DNA from: Clostridia bacterium
GTDB taxonomy: Bacteria > Bacillota > Clostridia > TANB77 > UBA1234
Assembly (NCBI GenBank): GCA_017462965.1
Contig: JAFTQC010000052.1
Location: 1 to 60,366, forward strand
Direction of reading: 5' to 3'
Length of the DNA stretch: 60,366 nucleotides
A model generated the notes under the pieces. That model was not told the DNA's origin and did no database searches. It worked only from the letters and a program-made list of their open reading frames with translations. Made by a program: the position numbers and the translations under genes. Shown piece after piece: positions 50,059 to 60,297 of the stretch. Each line of letters starts with the position of its first letter. Within the stretch, counting starts at the first letter, position 1.

Positions 50059-51178
50059 ATGATAAGAATAAAAACATTTTCTTTTAGACAAGCAATTGAA
50101 AGAATGTTTTTTTACATAATGATTTTCTTTGTATTATTTTTAATAATAATTTTTTCAATACTAATAGCATACTTTTTGAAAGAAGAATTGAAAGCGAAAA
50201 TTTTTAGAAAAAGTACGTATTCAGAACAAGTTTTTTCAAAAAGTATGTTTATAAAAAGTATATTAGATGATGAATTATCGTTCTTATCGTTTGAAAATAA
50301 TAAAGAAAGTGAGAACGAAAATAATAATCTAATATATGATGATTTCGAATCGAACAACATAAACGACATATATGAAATACCTGATGATAATTCTTTAATA
50401 GTTGAACTAAAAGAACTTCCTAAAATTGAGTACAAAATACCAGAAAAATTTGAAACTGAAATTCTCGATAATGGTAAAATAAAAGTTGGTAATACTAAAA
50501 TTACAAATTACAGTAAATTAGAATTAGACTTGGATACTCTTTCAAAACCATCCCAAATTAAACTTGATTCCAATACAGATTTTTTAATTTTTCATACGCA
50601 TGCTACAGAAAGCTATACCGTTGATAGTGAAGATGTTGTTAATTATAGAACAACCAATCAAAACTATAATATGTTGTCAATTGGTGAGTGCTTAGTTGAT
50701 GAATTAGAAATGAGAGGTTTTAATACTTTGCATGACACTATTTTGCATGATTATCCTAGTTATAATGGTGCATATAAACATTCTCTCGAAACGGTATCAA
50801 AATATTTAAAGTCAAAAAATTTTGATTTTGTTGTGGATATACACAGGGATGCGATATCGAGTGATTTAACATATGGACCAGTTTGCAAAATTGGAGAAGA
50901 AAAGGCAGCAGAGCTTATGTTTGTAATTGGTACTGATGCTTCAGGCCTTGAACATAAAAATTGGATGGATAATTTGAAACTTGCAATTATGATTCAAAAC
51001 AGGGCTAATGAAATGTATCCACGGTTTATTTAGAGATATCAATTTGAGTAGATCGAGATATAATCAACATGTTTCAAATGGAGCTTTTATTATTGAAGTA
51101 GGAACGACTGGTAATACGCTAGGAGAGGCAAAGACATCTATGAAATATTTAGCTAATGTAATGGAGTCTTTTAAATAA
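50059..51178 (+). CDS. spoIIP: Stage II sporulation protein P with in-frame CGG frameshift site
   Basis: About 372 residues after one +1 shift. N-terminal membrane anchor (about 15-40), then the SpoIIP domain: DFLIFHTHATESYT (zinc His), VVDIHRDAI, and after the break NQHVSNGAFIIEVGTTGNTLGEA. Zero frame reads CCA CGG TTT ATT TAG and ends. Omitting C at 51022 gives Pro-Gly-Leu-Phe-Arg and continues to 51178. The lost tail carries the conserved Glu of the active site, so the zero-frame product would be inactive. SpoIIP is essential for engulfment, which argues against a dead gene in a sporulating cell. Confidence 0.88.
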
Positions 51179-51199
51179 AAACACAAAGGAGAATAGAAA

Positions 51200-52459
51200 A
51201 TGATAAAAATTAATTATGAAAAAGCATTTATAAATAAGGATGAAATCTATGCACATAAAGATGAAGTTTTGGAAGCTGAAAAGAAACTTCATGAAAAAAC
51301 GGGTGAAGGCTCAGATTTCTTGGGTTGGGTTGATTTAAAGCTAGATGAAGAAGAACTTACAAGAGTAAAAAATGCAGCTTTAAAGATAAGAGAAATTTCA
51401 GATGTGTTAGTAGTAATTGGTATAGGTGGATCATATTTAGGTGCGAGAGCTGTTATTGATGCTCTTTCTCACAATTTTAAACCTAAAAATGTAATCTTTG
51501 CTGGTAATAATTTGAGCAGTGATTACTTGAATGATTTACTTGAATATATAGATGACAAAAGAGTTTGTTTAAATGTTATTTCGAAATCAGGAACAACTAT
51601 TGAACCAGCTATATCATTTAAAATTCTTCGTGAATATATGGAGAAAAAATATGGCGAAGACGGTGCAAGAGAAAGAATATTTGTTACAACAGATGCTAAA
51701 AAAGGTGTTTTAAAAGAAATTGCAAATAATAAAGGATATGAAACATTTGTTGTACCTGATGATATAGGTGGAAGATATTCAGTATTCACACCAGTTGGAC
51801 TTCTTCCAATAGCTGCTGCGGGACTTGATATAGATAAATTACTACAAGGTGTTTTTGATGCAAAAGAGAATTTTAAAGGATTTAACGAGAATAATCCATG
51901 TTATGAATATGCTGCAGCTAGAACAATCTTGTATCGTCAAGGTAAGAAAATAGAACTTTTGGCTAATTACGAACCAAAGCTACATTATATAACAGAATGG
52001 TGGAAACAATTATTTGGTGAGAGTGAAGGAAAAGATGGAAAAGGTTTGTTCCCAGCAGGAGTTGATTATACAACAGATTTACATTCTATGGGACAATACG
52101 TTCAAGAAGGAGAAAGACATTTATTTGAAACTGTTTTAAATGTAAAAGAGCCATATAGAAACATTTTCTTTGAATGTGCAGAAAATTCTATGGACAAGCT
52201 TGAATATTTAAATGGAAAAAATATGAATGAAGCTAATCATAGTGCGATGGAAGGAACAATAATTGCACACACAAATGGAAATGTTCCAAATATAATTTTA
52301 GAAATAGAAAAAATAGATGAATATCACATTGGTGAACTTTTATATTTCTTTGAAAAGGCTTGTGGCATAAGTGGTTACATGCTTGGTGTTAATCCATTTA
52401 ATCAACCAGGAGTAGAAGCGTATAAAAAAGAAATGTTTAGATTATTAGGAAAAGCTTAA
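51200..52459 (+). CDS. pgi: Glucose-6-phosphate isomerase
   Basis: 419 residues, slightly shorter than the usual Firmicute enzyme of about 450. [32 protein letters not shown] and [19 protein letters not shown] are the sugar-phosphate isomerase blocks; [21 protein letters not shown] lies near the end. It interconverts glucose-6-P and fructose-6-P in glycolysis. ATG behind AAAGGAGAATAGAAA. Confidence 0.92.
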   Translation: MIKINYEKAFINKDEIYAHKDEVLEAEKKLHEKTGEGSDFLGWVDLKLDEEELTRVKNAALKIREISDVLVVIGIGGSYLGARAVIDALSHNFKPKNVIFAGNNLSSDYLNDLLEYIDDKRVCLNVISKSGTTIEPAISFKILREYMEKKYGEDGARERIFVTTDAKKGVLKEIANNKGYETFVVPDDIGGRYSVFTPVGLLPIAAAGLDIDKLLQGVFDAKENFKGFNENNPCYEYAAARTILYRQGKKIELLANYEPKLHYITEWWKQLFGESEGKDGKGLFPAGVDYTTDLHSMGQYVQEGERHLFETVLNVKEPYRNIFFECAENSMDKLEYLNGKNMNEANHSAMEGTIIAHTNGNVPNIILEIEKIDEYHIGELLYFFEKACGISGYMLGVNPFNQPGVEAYKKEMFRLLGKA

Positions 52460-52486
52460 AATATAGTATAAGGTGGGCTGCAAAAG

Positions 52487-54241
52487 ATGTCGAAGTATTT
52501 TAATAAAGCGATAATCGGAAATTCGAAAATTTTAGGGTGTTTAAACGAAAATGGTGAATTGATTAGACTATATTATCCCAATATAGATTATTTCCAAAAT
52601 ATCGATTGTTTTAGAATGGGCTTTGCAAAAGATGGACAAATAAAATGGTTTGATGAGTCATATGAAAAGAAACAATATTACAATGGAAATATCGTGTATA
52701 CAGAAATGAAATTAGATGGATATGAGATATTGCAAAGAGACTATATTCTAATGAAGAAAAATATTGTTGTGCGTAAGCTTAGATTCAACAAAAAGGCTAA
52801 TTTATTTGTGTATTCGAAACTTAATTCGGATGTGAATAAAAAAGTTTCAAGTATGGTTGTTGATAATACTTTAATTCAGTATTGTCAAGAAATGTACATG
52901 GCTACTTTTTCGAATGACAAAATTGCCAAATATCAAATAAATAACTCGAAAAATACTTTGCATAATGGTGAGTTAAATCCAGAAGATTATATAGGTATGT
53001 CTGAAGATGCGGCCGTTTTATATAAAGATGTAAATGAAATAACTTTGTATATTGCTTTTGAAAATAATTTGAAGGAGGCATTGAAGACAGTTGAATGGTG
53101 TAAAAAGCAAGAAGAAAGTTTATTATATGATTCAACACAAAAATATTGGAATAATTATTTAGAAAAATTTCAAAAAAATATTGTTTATCAAGGAATTAAT
53201 AAAATAAAAGAAAAAGAAATAATTGATAGAACAATTTTAATGTTTGCATTAGTTTCAAATCCGGAAACTGGTGCTACACTTGCAAGTCCGGATGTTGATG
53301 AAAAATTTGAGTTTTGTGGACGATATGGATATTGTTGGCCACGCGATGCTCTTTTTATAAATAAGTCTTTAAATATATTAGGATTAAAAAAGCATACTGA
53401 GAAATTTTATAGTGTATGGGCTCCAAAAGCACAGCTTAAATCAGGCCTTTTTGAACAAAGGTATTATTCGTCTGGAGAACTTGCACCATCATGGGGAATT
53501 CAAATTGATGAAACTGCAGCAATGGTGCTTGGTGTATATGAAAATGGAAGCTATAAAGAGCACGATACGCTGATTGTAAAAGCAATCACAGGTCTTTTAA
53601 ATTTTGTGGACGGAGACTATTTATCTAAGGAATGTTTTGACCTTTGGGAAGAAAGAAAAGGTAAACATCTTTATTCCACAGCTAGTATTTATGCAGCTTT
53701 GGAAAAAGGAAAAATCATGTTAGAAAAAATAGACAAAGATAAAAATAAGCAGACGATTAGAGAAATTGAGCGTCTTTTGGTAAGAATGAAAGATGCAATT
53801 CTTCAAAATTTTGTTGAAAATAACTACTTGAAACGTAGCACAGATAACAATCAGACTGATATTTCAGTGCTTTCACTTGTTGTACCATTTGGAATATTAG
53901 CTCATGATGATTTGCTTATAAAAAATACTTTAGAAAAAATAGAAAAAGAACTTGGAATGCCAAATGGCGGATATATGCGTTATCAATGGGATAATTACAA
54001 AGGTGGAAACACTTGGATAATTTCTTCGCTTTGGTTTGCGCTATACCACATTGAAGCTGGTAATATAGAAAGAGCAAGAGCTTTATTTGACTGGGTAACT
54101 GCCCATGCAGATAACATGGGATTTTTGCCAGAACAAATTGCAAGAGAAGGACACAATTCAGAATGGGTTATCCAGCTTTCTTGGTCTCATGCAATGTACA
54201 TTATAGTAAGAGCGAAGCTGGCTAGTTTAGATGAAAAGTAA
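52487..54241 (+). CDS. Glycoside hydrolase family 15 protein (glucoamylase-like)
   Basis: 584 residues: beta-rich N-terminal domain, then an (alpha/alpha)6 barrel with GRYGYCWPRDALFINKSL, ELAPSWGIQIDETAAMVLG and GGYMRYQWDNYKGGNTWIISSLW. The catalytic acids are expected in the last part. No signal peptide, so it is intracellular, probably acting on glycogen or maltodextrins; this suits the CBM25-like protein elsewhere in the window. ATG behind AAGGTGGGCTGCAAAAG. Confidence 0.88.
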   Translation: MSKYFNKAIIGNSKILGCLNENGELIRLYYPNIDYFQNIDCFRMGFAKDGQIKWFDESYEKKQYYNGNIVYTEMKLDGYEILQRDYILMKKNIVVRKLRFNKKANLFVYSKLNSDVNKKVSSMVVDNTLIQYCQEMYMATFSNDKIAKYQINNSKNTLHNGELNPEDYIGMSEDAAVLYKDVNEITLYIAFENNLKEALKTVEWCKKQEESLLYDSTQKYWNNYLEKFQKNIVYQGINKIKEKEIIDRTILMFALVSNPETGATLASPDVDEKFEFCGRYGYCWPRDALFINKSLNILGLKKHTEKFYSVWAPKAQLKSGLFEQRYYSSGELAPSWGIQIDETAAMVLGVYENGSYKEHDTLIVKAITGLLNFVDGDYLSKECFDLWEERKGKHLYSTASIYAALEKGKIMLEKIDKDKNKQTIREIERLLVRMKDAILQNFVENNYLKRSTDNNQTDISVLSLVVPFGILAHDDLLIKNTLEKIEKELGMPNGGYMRYQWDNYKGGNTWIISSLWFALYHIEAGNIERARALFDWVTAHADNMGFLPEQIAREGHNSEWVIQLSWSHAMYIIVRAKLASLDEK

Positions 54242-54262
54242 TAGATATGAAAGGAATAAGCA

Positions 54263-55628
54263 ATGCCAAAAAATCAAACAATATTTGTATGTAGTTCATG
54301 TGGAAATGAATCTCCTAAATGGCTTGGTAAATGTCCAGCTTGTAACAGCTGGAATACATATTATGAGGAGAAAATAATAAAAGATAAGGTTTCAAACGAA
54401 AGAAAAAGTGTAAATGCTGAAGTCGTAAAATTAAAAGAAGTTGGTACTGCTGAGAAAATTCAAAGAGTAAAAACAGGGTTTTCTGAACTTGATAGAGTGC
54501 TTGGTGGAGGGTTAGTTCCAGGCTCATTAATACTACTTGGTGGTGAACCGGGAATTCGGAAAGTCTACATTAATTTTGCAAATATGTGATAATGTTAAAT
54601 TTGAGAATGAAACTATTTTATATGTTTCAGGAGAGGAATCTGGTCGTCAAATAAAGTTAAGAGCTGATCGTTTGAAAATGGATAATGAAAATATTTTGTT
54701 TTTAGGAGAAGCAAATATAGAAATTGTTCAAGAAGCGATTGATGATAAAAAGCCAAGTTTTATGATAATTGATTCAATTCAAACTATGTATAGTGGGGAC
54801 AATCCTTCAGCTCCTGGTAGTGTAAGCCAAGTTAGAGATATAACTGCTAAAATCATGCAAATGTGTAAACAAAAAGAAATAACTACGGTAATTATTGGAC
54901 ATGTTACTAAAGATGGAACAATTGCAGGTCCAAGGGTTTTAGAACATATGGTTGATACAGTTTTATATTTAGAGGGTGAAAGATATTTTTCATATAGAAT
55001 TCTTAGAAGTGTTAAAAATAGATTTGGTTCTACAAATGAGATTGGATTATTTGAAATGAAAGAAGAAGGAATGACTGAAGTTGCTAATCCGTCTGAACTT
55101 TTGATATCTGATAGAGATGGCAATCCTTCTGGTTCTGTGATTATTGCGGCTCTTGAAGGTACAAGAACGATGCTTATTGAAATTCAAGCTTTAACATCAA
55201 CAACTGCTTTTGGGCTTCCAAGAAGAACTGGAATAGGAATTGAATATAACAGACTTGTTTTGCTACTTGCTGTTCTTGAGAAAAAAGTTGGAATCAATTT
55301 GTCAAATCAAGATGTTTACGTGAATGTGGTTGGGGGAATGAAATTAGAAGAACCTTCTGCAGACCTTGGAATTGCACTTGCTGTCGTTTCAAGTAATAGA
55401 AATATTCCACTTCCAAAGGATTTAATAGCAATGGGAGAAATCGGCTTGACAGGTGAAGTTAGAGGAATTAGTTCAATAGAAAAACGTATAAAAGAAGCTG
55501 AAAAATTAGGTTTTAAAACATGTATTGTTCCGGAAGTTAGTAGGAAACAATTAAAATATAAAGGAAATATCAATATAATAGGAGTCACAAATGTTGCAGA
55601 AGCAATAAAGATATGCAACTTGAAATAG
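54263..55628 (+). CDS. radA: DNA repair protein RadA with in-frame CGG frameshift site
   Basis: About 454 residues if read through one +1 shift, the normal length. Zinc finger CSSCGNESPKWLGKCPACNSW; Walker A split at the shift (GGEPGI then GKSTLILQIC); Walker B FMIIDSIQT; the RadA KNRFGS motif; C-terminal Lon-like domain. Zero frame reads ATT CGG AAA … TGA after nine codons. Omitting C at 54557 restores GIGKST. Either half alone lacks ATPase function. The internal AGG in GPRVLEHM is at a conserved arginine, so AGG is Arg in the host. Confidence 0.9.
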
Positions 55629-55650
55629 TTTTTTGCAAGGGGGAAGTATT

Positions 55651-56730
55651 ATGAGAAATGAAAGCGGTAAAAATGCCGAATTAATACAAATGCTAAAAAT
55701 GGTTGCTCCAGGAACAGATTTAAGAGAAGGACTAGACAATATATTAAAAGCAAGAACAGGAGCACTTATTGTAATAGGGGATTCACCAGAAGTTATGAAA
55801 ATAACAGATGGAGGATTTAAAATAAATGAAGATTATTCTCCGGCTAAAATATATGAGCTTGCAAAGATGGATGGGGCAATTGTTTTAAATAGTGATGCAA
55901 AGAAAATTTTGTTTGCAAATACACAATTAGTGCCTGACCCAACGATATCAACAGTTGAAACAGGTACTAGACATAGAAGTGGAGAAAGAGTTGCAAAGCA
56001 AACAAATGAACTTGTTATAAGTATTTCTCAAAGAAGAAACATTATTACTCTTTTTAAAGGGAATACGAGGTATTTAATTAAAGAAAGTACTAAAGTTCTT
56101 GCTAGTGCAAACCAAGCTTTGCAAACACTTGAAAAATATAAAAATGCATTTGACGATATAATTTCTATAATAAATGAATTTGAGTTTGATGACATAGTTA
56201 CCCTTCAAAATGTAGTTACAGCAATACAAAGAGCTGAATTATGTATGAAAGTAGTTTCTGAAATTGAGAGTTATATAATAGAACTTGGAGACGAAGGGGT
56301 ACTAATAGATTTACAGCTTAAAGAACTTTCAAATCAAGTTGATGAGGAGGAGAAGCTGTTAATAAGAGACTATTTGGTTGATCCGCTTACTCCAGAAGCT
56401 GTCATAGAATCAATTTCAGGTCTTTCAAGAAAAGACTTAATGAATTCTAATTTGATTGCAGAAAAACTTGGGTATGATGTGGAAAAACCATTAGAAGACA
56501 TAGAGATTCCATCACGTGGTTTCAGACAGCTTACTAAAATACCGAAAATGCCAATCATGATAATTGAGAACATGAATAAAGCATTTGGGGATTTTCAGCA
56601 TATAATACGTGCTTCTATAGAAGAACTAGATGATGTAGAAGGAATCGGTGAAATAAGGGCTAAAAACATAAAACAGGGCATAAAAAGAATGCATGAACAG
56701 GTAATTTATGATTCAAAATTCTATAGGTAA
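55651..56730 (+). CDS. disA: DNA integrity scanning diadenylate cyclase
   Basis: 359 residues. DAC domain with MDGAIVLNSD (DGA motif) and GTRHRSGERVAKQ (RHR motif), linker, and C-terminal helix-hairpin-helix VEGIGEIRAKNIKQG. It makes cyclic di-AMP while scanning DNA. The Arg in GEIRA is encoded by AGG. Start chosen at the ATG behind AAGGGGGAAGTATT, dropping six upstream residues. Its position directly after radA is the usual Firmicute order. Confidence 0.93.
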   Translation: MRNESGKNAELIQMLKMVAPGTDLREGLDNILKARTGALIVIGDSPEVMKITDGGFKINEDYSPAKIYELAKMDGAIVLNSDAKKILFANTQLVPDPTISTVETGTRHRSGERVAKQTNELVISISQRRNIITLFKGNTRYLIKESTKVLASANQALQTLEKYKNAFDDIISIINEFEFDDIVTLQNVVTAIQRAELCMKVVSEIESYIIELGDEGVLIDLQLKELSNQVDEEEKLLIRDYLVDPLTPEAVIESISGLSRKDLMNSNLIAEKLGYDVEKPLEDIEIPSRGFRQLTKIPKMPIMIIENMNKAFGDFQHIIRASIEELDDVEGIGEIRAKNIKQGIKRMHEQVIYDSKFYR

Positions 56731-56846
56731 CAATAATGGGCTTTTTTGAAAAAAGTTTAGTCGATAAGTAAAGAAAAATGCTGGAAAGTGCCTAAATAAC
56801 AAGCTTTATCTACCTGACAAAAAAAGGAATTAGTTTACTAAATCCT

Positions 56847-56875
56847 TTGACTTTTGCACTTATGTATGGTATAAT
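56847..56875 (+). promoter_or_regulatory. carD promoter
   Basis: TTGACT (56847-56852), 17 bases, TATAAT (56870-56875). A small hairpin (AAAGGA…TCCTTT, 56824-56848) just upstream may end the disA transcript. Confidence 0.75.
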
Positions 56876-56951
56876 AGACACGTACTGTGAGAGAAAAATG
56901 GTAAAATTAATCTCTATTGTATATATTTGTTAAGGTTAGGAAGTGATATAA

Positions 56952-57464
56952 ATGTTTAAAGTAGGTGACAAAATCGTATATCCAATGCACGGAGCAGGAA
57001 CAATCGAATCTATCGAAGAAAAAGAAATTCTAGGTGAGAAACAAAAATATTACGTAATGAAAATGCCTGTGGGTGATATTAAAGTAATGGTGCCAACTAA
57101 AAACGCAGAATTAATAGGTGTAAGAGATGTGGTTGGTAATGATATCGCACAAAACGTTTTGGAAGTTCTTAGTGCAGGACCAACTGATATGTCGACTAAC
57201 TGGAACAAAAGATACAGAGACAATCAAGAAAAAATGAAAAGTGGAGATATCTGCGAAGTTGCTGATGTAGTTAGAAATCTTACATTTAGACAAAAATCTA
57301 AAGGTTTAGCTACAGGCGAAAAGAAAATGCTAAGCAATGCTAAACAAATTTTAATTAGCGAATTAGTACTTGCAGAATCAATGACAAAAGAACAAGTAGA
57401 GAGTCTAATAAATGATAAAATTGATATGGCTTATTCAAATTACAATGGAGTAGTTGTAGAATAG
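56952..57464 (+). CDS. carD: CarD-family transcriptional regulator
   Basis: 170 residues. N-terminal FKVGDKIVYPMHGAGTIESIEEKEILGEK is the CarD/TRCF RNA polymerase-binding fold; the C-terminal helical half binds promoter DNA. It stabilises open complexes, notably at ribosomal promoters. ATG behind TTAGGAAGTGATATAA, own promoter. Confidence 0.92.
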   Translation: MFKVGDKIVYPMHGAGTIESIEEKEILGEKQKYYVMKMPVGDIKVMVPTKNAELIGVRDVVGNDIAQNVLEVLSAGPTDMSTNWNKRYRDNQEKMKSGDICEVADVVRNLTFRQKSKGLATGEKKMLSNAKQILISELVLAESMTKEQVESLINDKIDMAYSNYNGVVVE

Positions 57465-57469
57465 GAATC

Positions 57470-57504
57470 AAAAAACCACCAAATTAAAATTGGTGGTTTT
57501 TTTT
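57470..57504. terminator. Intrinsic terminator after carD
   Basis: AAAAAACCACCAA (57470-57482) with TTGGTGGTTTTTT (57490-57502). A partial GGGACG-type sequence (GGAGCGTCCCTCTTG) follows. Confidence 0.8.
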
Positions 57505-57596
57505 GAGTGAAATTAGCAAAAAGGAGCGTCCCTCTTGCTAATTTAGCATATTTTTGTATATAATAAATATACATAGAGCATAGGAGGATGATGAAA

Positions 57597-58115
57597 ATGG
57601 CAAGTGAAGTTATTTATAGTGCAGATGGAAAATTAATAGATGGAATAATTGTTAAATATTATGAACCAGGCAAGGTTATGTCTGAAACACCTTACATTGA
57701 TGGAATGATAAACGGAACGGAAATAGAATACTTTTATAATGGGCAAATAAGTGCGAAGAATGAATATGTAAATGGTGTTTTAAATGGTACATCTTACGTA
57801 TATTATCAATCTGGTACTTTGATGGAGGAAAATCCTTATAAGGATGGTAAAATGCAAGGTACAAGAAAAAGATACTATGATAATGGTGTGTTAAAAGAAA
57901 CATCGGATTATCAAAATGATGTATTACATGGAAAAGTAGTTCGATATACTCCAAATGGAGAAATTGAAGAGGAACTAAATTATAGAAAAGGTATGAAAGT
58001 TGAAGATGAAGTTGCTGTAGTTTCTGCTACAGCGGAAGAAGAGGAAGCTCGTAAACGTGAGGAAGTAAAGAAAAAAGAAGGACTTTCAGAAGAAGAATTA
58101 AATAAAATATTATAA
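57597..58115 (+). CDS. MORN-repeat protein (YwqK-like)
   Basis: 172 residues with about five MORN-like repeats of 22 residues (DGMINGTEIEYFYNGQ, NGVLNGTSYVYYQSG, DGKMQGTRKRYYDNG, NDVLHGKVVRYTPNG) and a charged C-terminal helix. These repeats form an elongated beta structure; YwqK relatives are annotated as antitoxins without firm evidence. ATG nine bases after AGGAGG; ATG codons at 57588 and 57591 are closer to the site. Confidence 0.8.
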   Translation: MASEVIYSADGKLIDGIIVKYYEPGKVMSETPYIDGMINGTEIEYFYNGQISAKNEYVNGVLNGTSYVYYQSGTLMEENPYKDGKMQGTRKRYYDNGVLKETSDYQNDVLHGKVVRYTPNGEIEEELNYRKGMKVEDEVAVVSATAEEEEARKREEVKKKEGLSEEELNKIL

Positions 58116-58135
58116 AAATTTTGTGGCGGTAAAAA

Positions 58136-58238
58136 CTTGGAAATTGGGACGGTTCTCTTTTCCAAATTTGTAGCAGTTATATTTGAATCTATAACCTGTT
58201 TAATAAATTTGGAAAAGAGAACCGTCCCAATTTCCAAG
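58136..58238. repeat. 34-bp perfect inverted repeat, GGGACGG family
   Basis: Arms 58136-58169 and 58205-58238 are exact complements over 34 bp (start CTTGGAAATTGGGACGG), around a 35-base centre. It resembles a small inverted-repeat element. CTCCGTCCCCGTTGTCC follows at 58260-58276. Confidence 0.8.
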
Positions 58239-58344
58239 TGTCCAAAATGAGCAAAAATCTCCGTCCCCGTTGTCCACTTTTTTTAATAAAATGGAACAAA
58301 AGTGATGTACTAAAAGTCTATCTAGTAAAAGGATGGTGTTGTAT

Positions 58345-60276
58345 ATGGAAAAAATAATTAGTGGAATATTAGCCATAATAATGGGGGTTGAAACTGCAAT
58401 TTTAGGTGTTTTACCAGAAAAAGAAGTAAAATTCAAAAATGATGATTTAGTACAAATCAAATCTGAAGACGAATTAAAAGAATTATTATCAGAATATATA
58501 AATGATAATAACAGACATTATGTTACAGGGGGAATTATTTTTGATACAGTGGATGATATGGTTTTTAATGAATCTGCTATCATGAAAGGAGATGCTGCAG
58601 AAAGTGCTACTGCTGCTGGAGCTGATGGTTCAAATGATTTCTCGGAAACAAATGTGCAAGTCGAGGGCGTTGATGAGTCTGATATCGTGAAAACAAATGG
58701 AGAGTATATTTATTATTTGACTGATGGGAATCTTCAAGTAATAAAAGCTTTTCCTGCGGATAATATGGAAATCGTGAAAACAATAGAAATAAATGAAGAT
58801 TACTGGTTCGGAAATGAATTATATTTGGATGAAAATTATATAACTGTTGTGGGAACGACACAAAGAGAAATTGGTATAATTAAAGAGATTACGGATTCTA
58901 TTTTTAATAGGTCGTATTATAAACCAACTGAAAATGTAAGCACAATCAAGGTTTATGATGTTGATACATATGAATTAGTCAGAGAATTTAATATATCAGG
59001 AAATTATGTTTCATCGAGAAAAATTGGCGATGACATTTACATGATTTCAAATAAATATATTTATGATATGAACGAGATTCTTCCTGTATGTAGGGATACT
59101 GCTGAAAGTGTTGAATATAAAGAGATTCCAGCAAACGAAATTTGTTATTTTAAAGATTTTGAAACATGTAATTATATGATTGTTTCAAGCGTAAGTTTGG
59201 ATAAAATAAAGGAGGAAGCAAATGTTCAGACTTTTTTAGGTGCAGGTTCTGAAATATATGCTTCAAAAACAGCATTGTATGTTACAAGAGGAGAATATGA
59301 CTATGATGTTGTGGCAACTCCAAAAAAAGTTAGTTTTGATGTTGCTATCACGACTCCTGTGACATCAAGATATTCTACGAAAATTCATAAATTTGAAATA
59401 GATGATGGTGAAATAGAATATACAGCTACGGGAAGTGTTCCTGGAAGTTTGTTAAATCAATTTTCAATGGATGAATACGACGGATATTTTAGAATAACAA
59501 CTACAGATAACACAGATTGGGAAAATAGTACAAACAATTTATATGTTTTAGATAAAGATTTAGAAGTGGTTGGAAAGATTGAAGGATTAGCAAAAGGCGA
59601 AAGAATTTATTCTACAAGATTTATGGGAGATAAATGTTATGTTGTCACATATAAAACAGTAGATCCCTTATTTGTAATTGATTTATCAAATCCGAATGCG
59701 CCAGAGGTTTTAGGCGAATTGAAGATACCTGGATATAGCGATTATTTACATCCATTTGGAGAAAATTATTTAATTGGATTTGGTAAAGATTCTGTAGAAA
59801 AATCATATATGGATTGGAATGGTGAGATGCAAGTGACTGCATATGATACAGGCTTAAAGCTTGCAATATTTGATATTACAGAATTTTCAAATCCAAAAGA
59901 ATTACATTCTGTGAAAATTGGTGGACGTGGAAGTTGGTCTGAATTATCATCGAATCATAAATCATTATTATTTGATGAAGAGATGGGAATATTTGCGTTT
60001 CCTGCAACAGTGTGCGAAGAGACTAAATTCTATAAAGATGGAACACCAATGTATGGGGATGTGGAATTTGAAGGTGCTTTAATATTTGATTTAAGTGTTG
60101 AGGATGGAATAAAATTAAGAGGAAAAATATCGCACAAAAATGGAAATAAATATTCAGCAAATGTTGAGAGAATTTTGTATATTCAAGATGTATTGTATAC
60201 ATTGTCATCAGAAATGGTGAAAGCAAATGATATTAATACGGTGGAAGAAATTGGAAAAATAAGCATAGATAAATAA
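58345..60276 (+). CDS. Secreted/membrane beta-propeller domain protein
   Basis: 643 residues. Hydrophobic N-terminus (IISGILAIIMGVETAILGV) acts as signal or anchor. The block VQVEGVDESDIVKTNGEYIYYLTDGNLQVIKAF is the hallmark of the Beta_propel family, followed by repeated blades (STIKVYDVDTYELVREFNISG; KVYVVTYKTVDPLFVIDLSNP-type). Function unknown; extracytoplasmic. Start set at the ATG behind AAAGGATGGTGTTGT. Confidence 0.85.
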   Translation: MEKIISGILAIIMGVETAILGVLPEKEVKFKNDDLVQIKSEDELKELLSEYINDNNRHYVTGGIIFDTVDDMVFNESAIMKGDAAESATAAGADGSNDFSETNVQVEGVDESDIVKTNGEYIYYLTDGNLQVIKAFPADNMEIVKTIEINEDYWFGNELYLDENYITVVGTTQREIGIIKEITDSIFNRSYYKPTENVSTIKVYDVDTYELVREFNISGNYVSSRKIGDDIYMISNKYIYDMNEILPVCRDTAESVEYKEIPANEICYFKDFETCNYMIVSSVSLDKIKEEANVQTFLGAGSEIYASKTALYVTRGEYDYDVVATPKKVSFDVAITTPVTSRYSTKIHKFEIDDGEIEYTATGSVPGSLLNQFSMDEYDGYFRITTTDNTDWENSTNNLYVLDKDLEVVGKIEGLAKGERIYSTRFMGDKCYVVTYKTVDPLFVIDLSNPNAPEVLGELKIPGYSDYLHPFGENYLIGFGKDSVEKSYMDWNGEMQVTAYDTGLKLAIFDITEFSNPKELHSVKIGGRGSWSELSSNHKSLLFDEEMGIFAFPATVCEETKFYKDGTPMYGDVEFEGALIFDLSVEDGIKLRGKISHKNGNKYSANVERILYIQDVLYTLSSEMVKANDINTVEEIGKISIDK

Positions 60277-60297
60277 GTTAGCAAGAGGGACGCAGGA

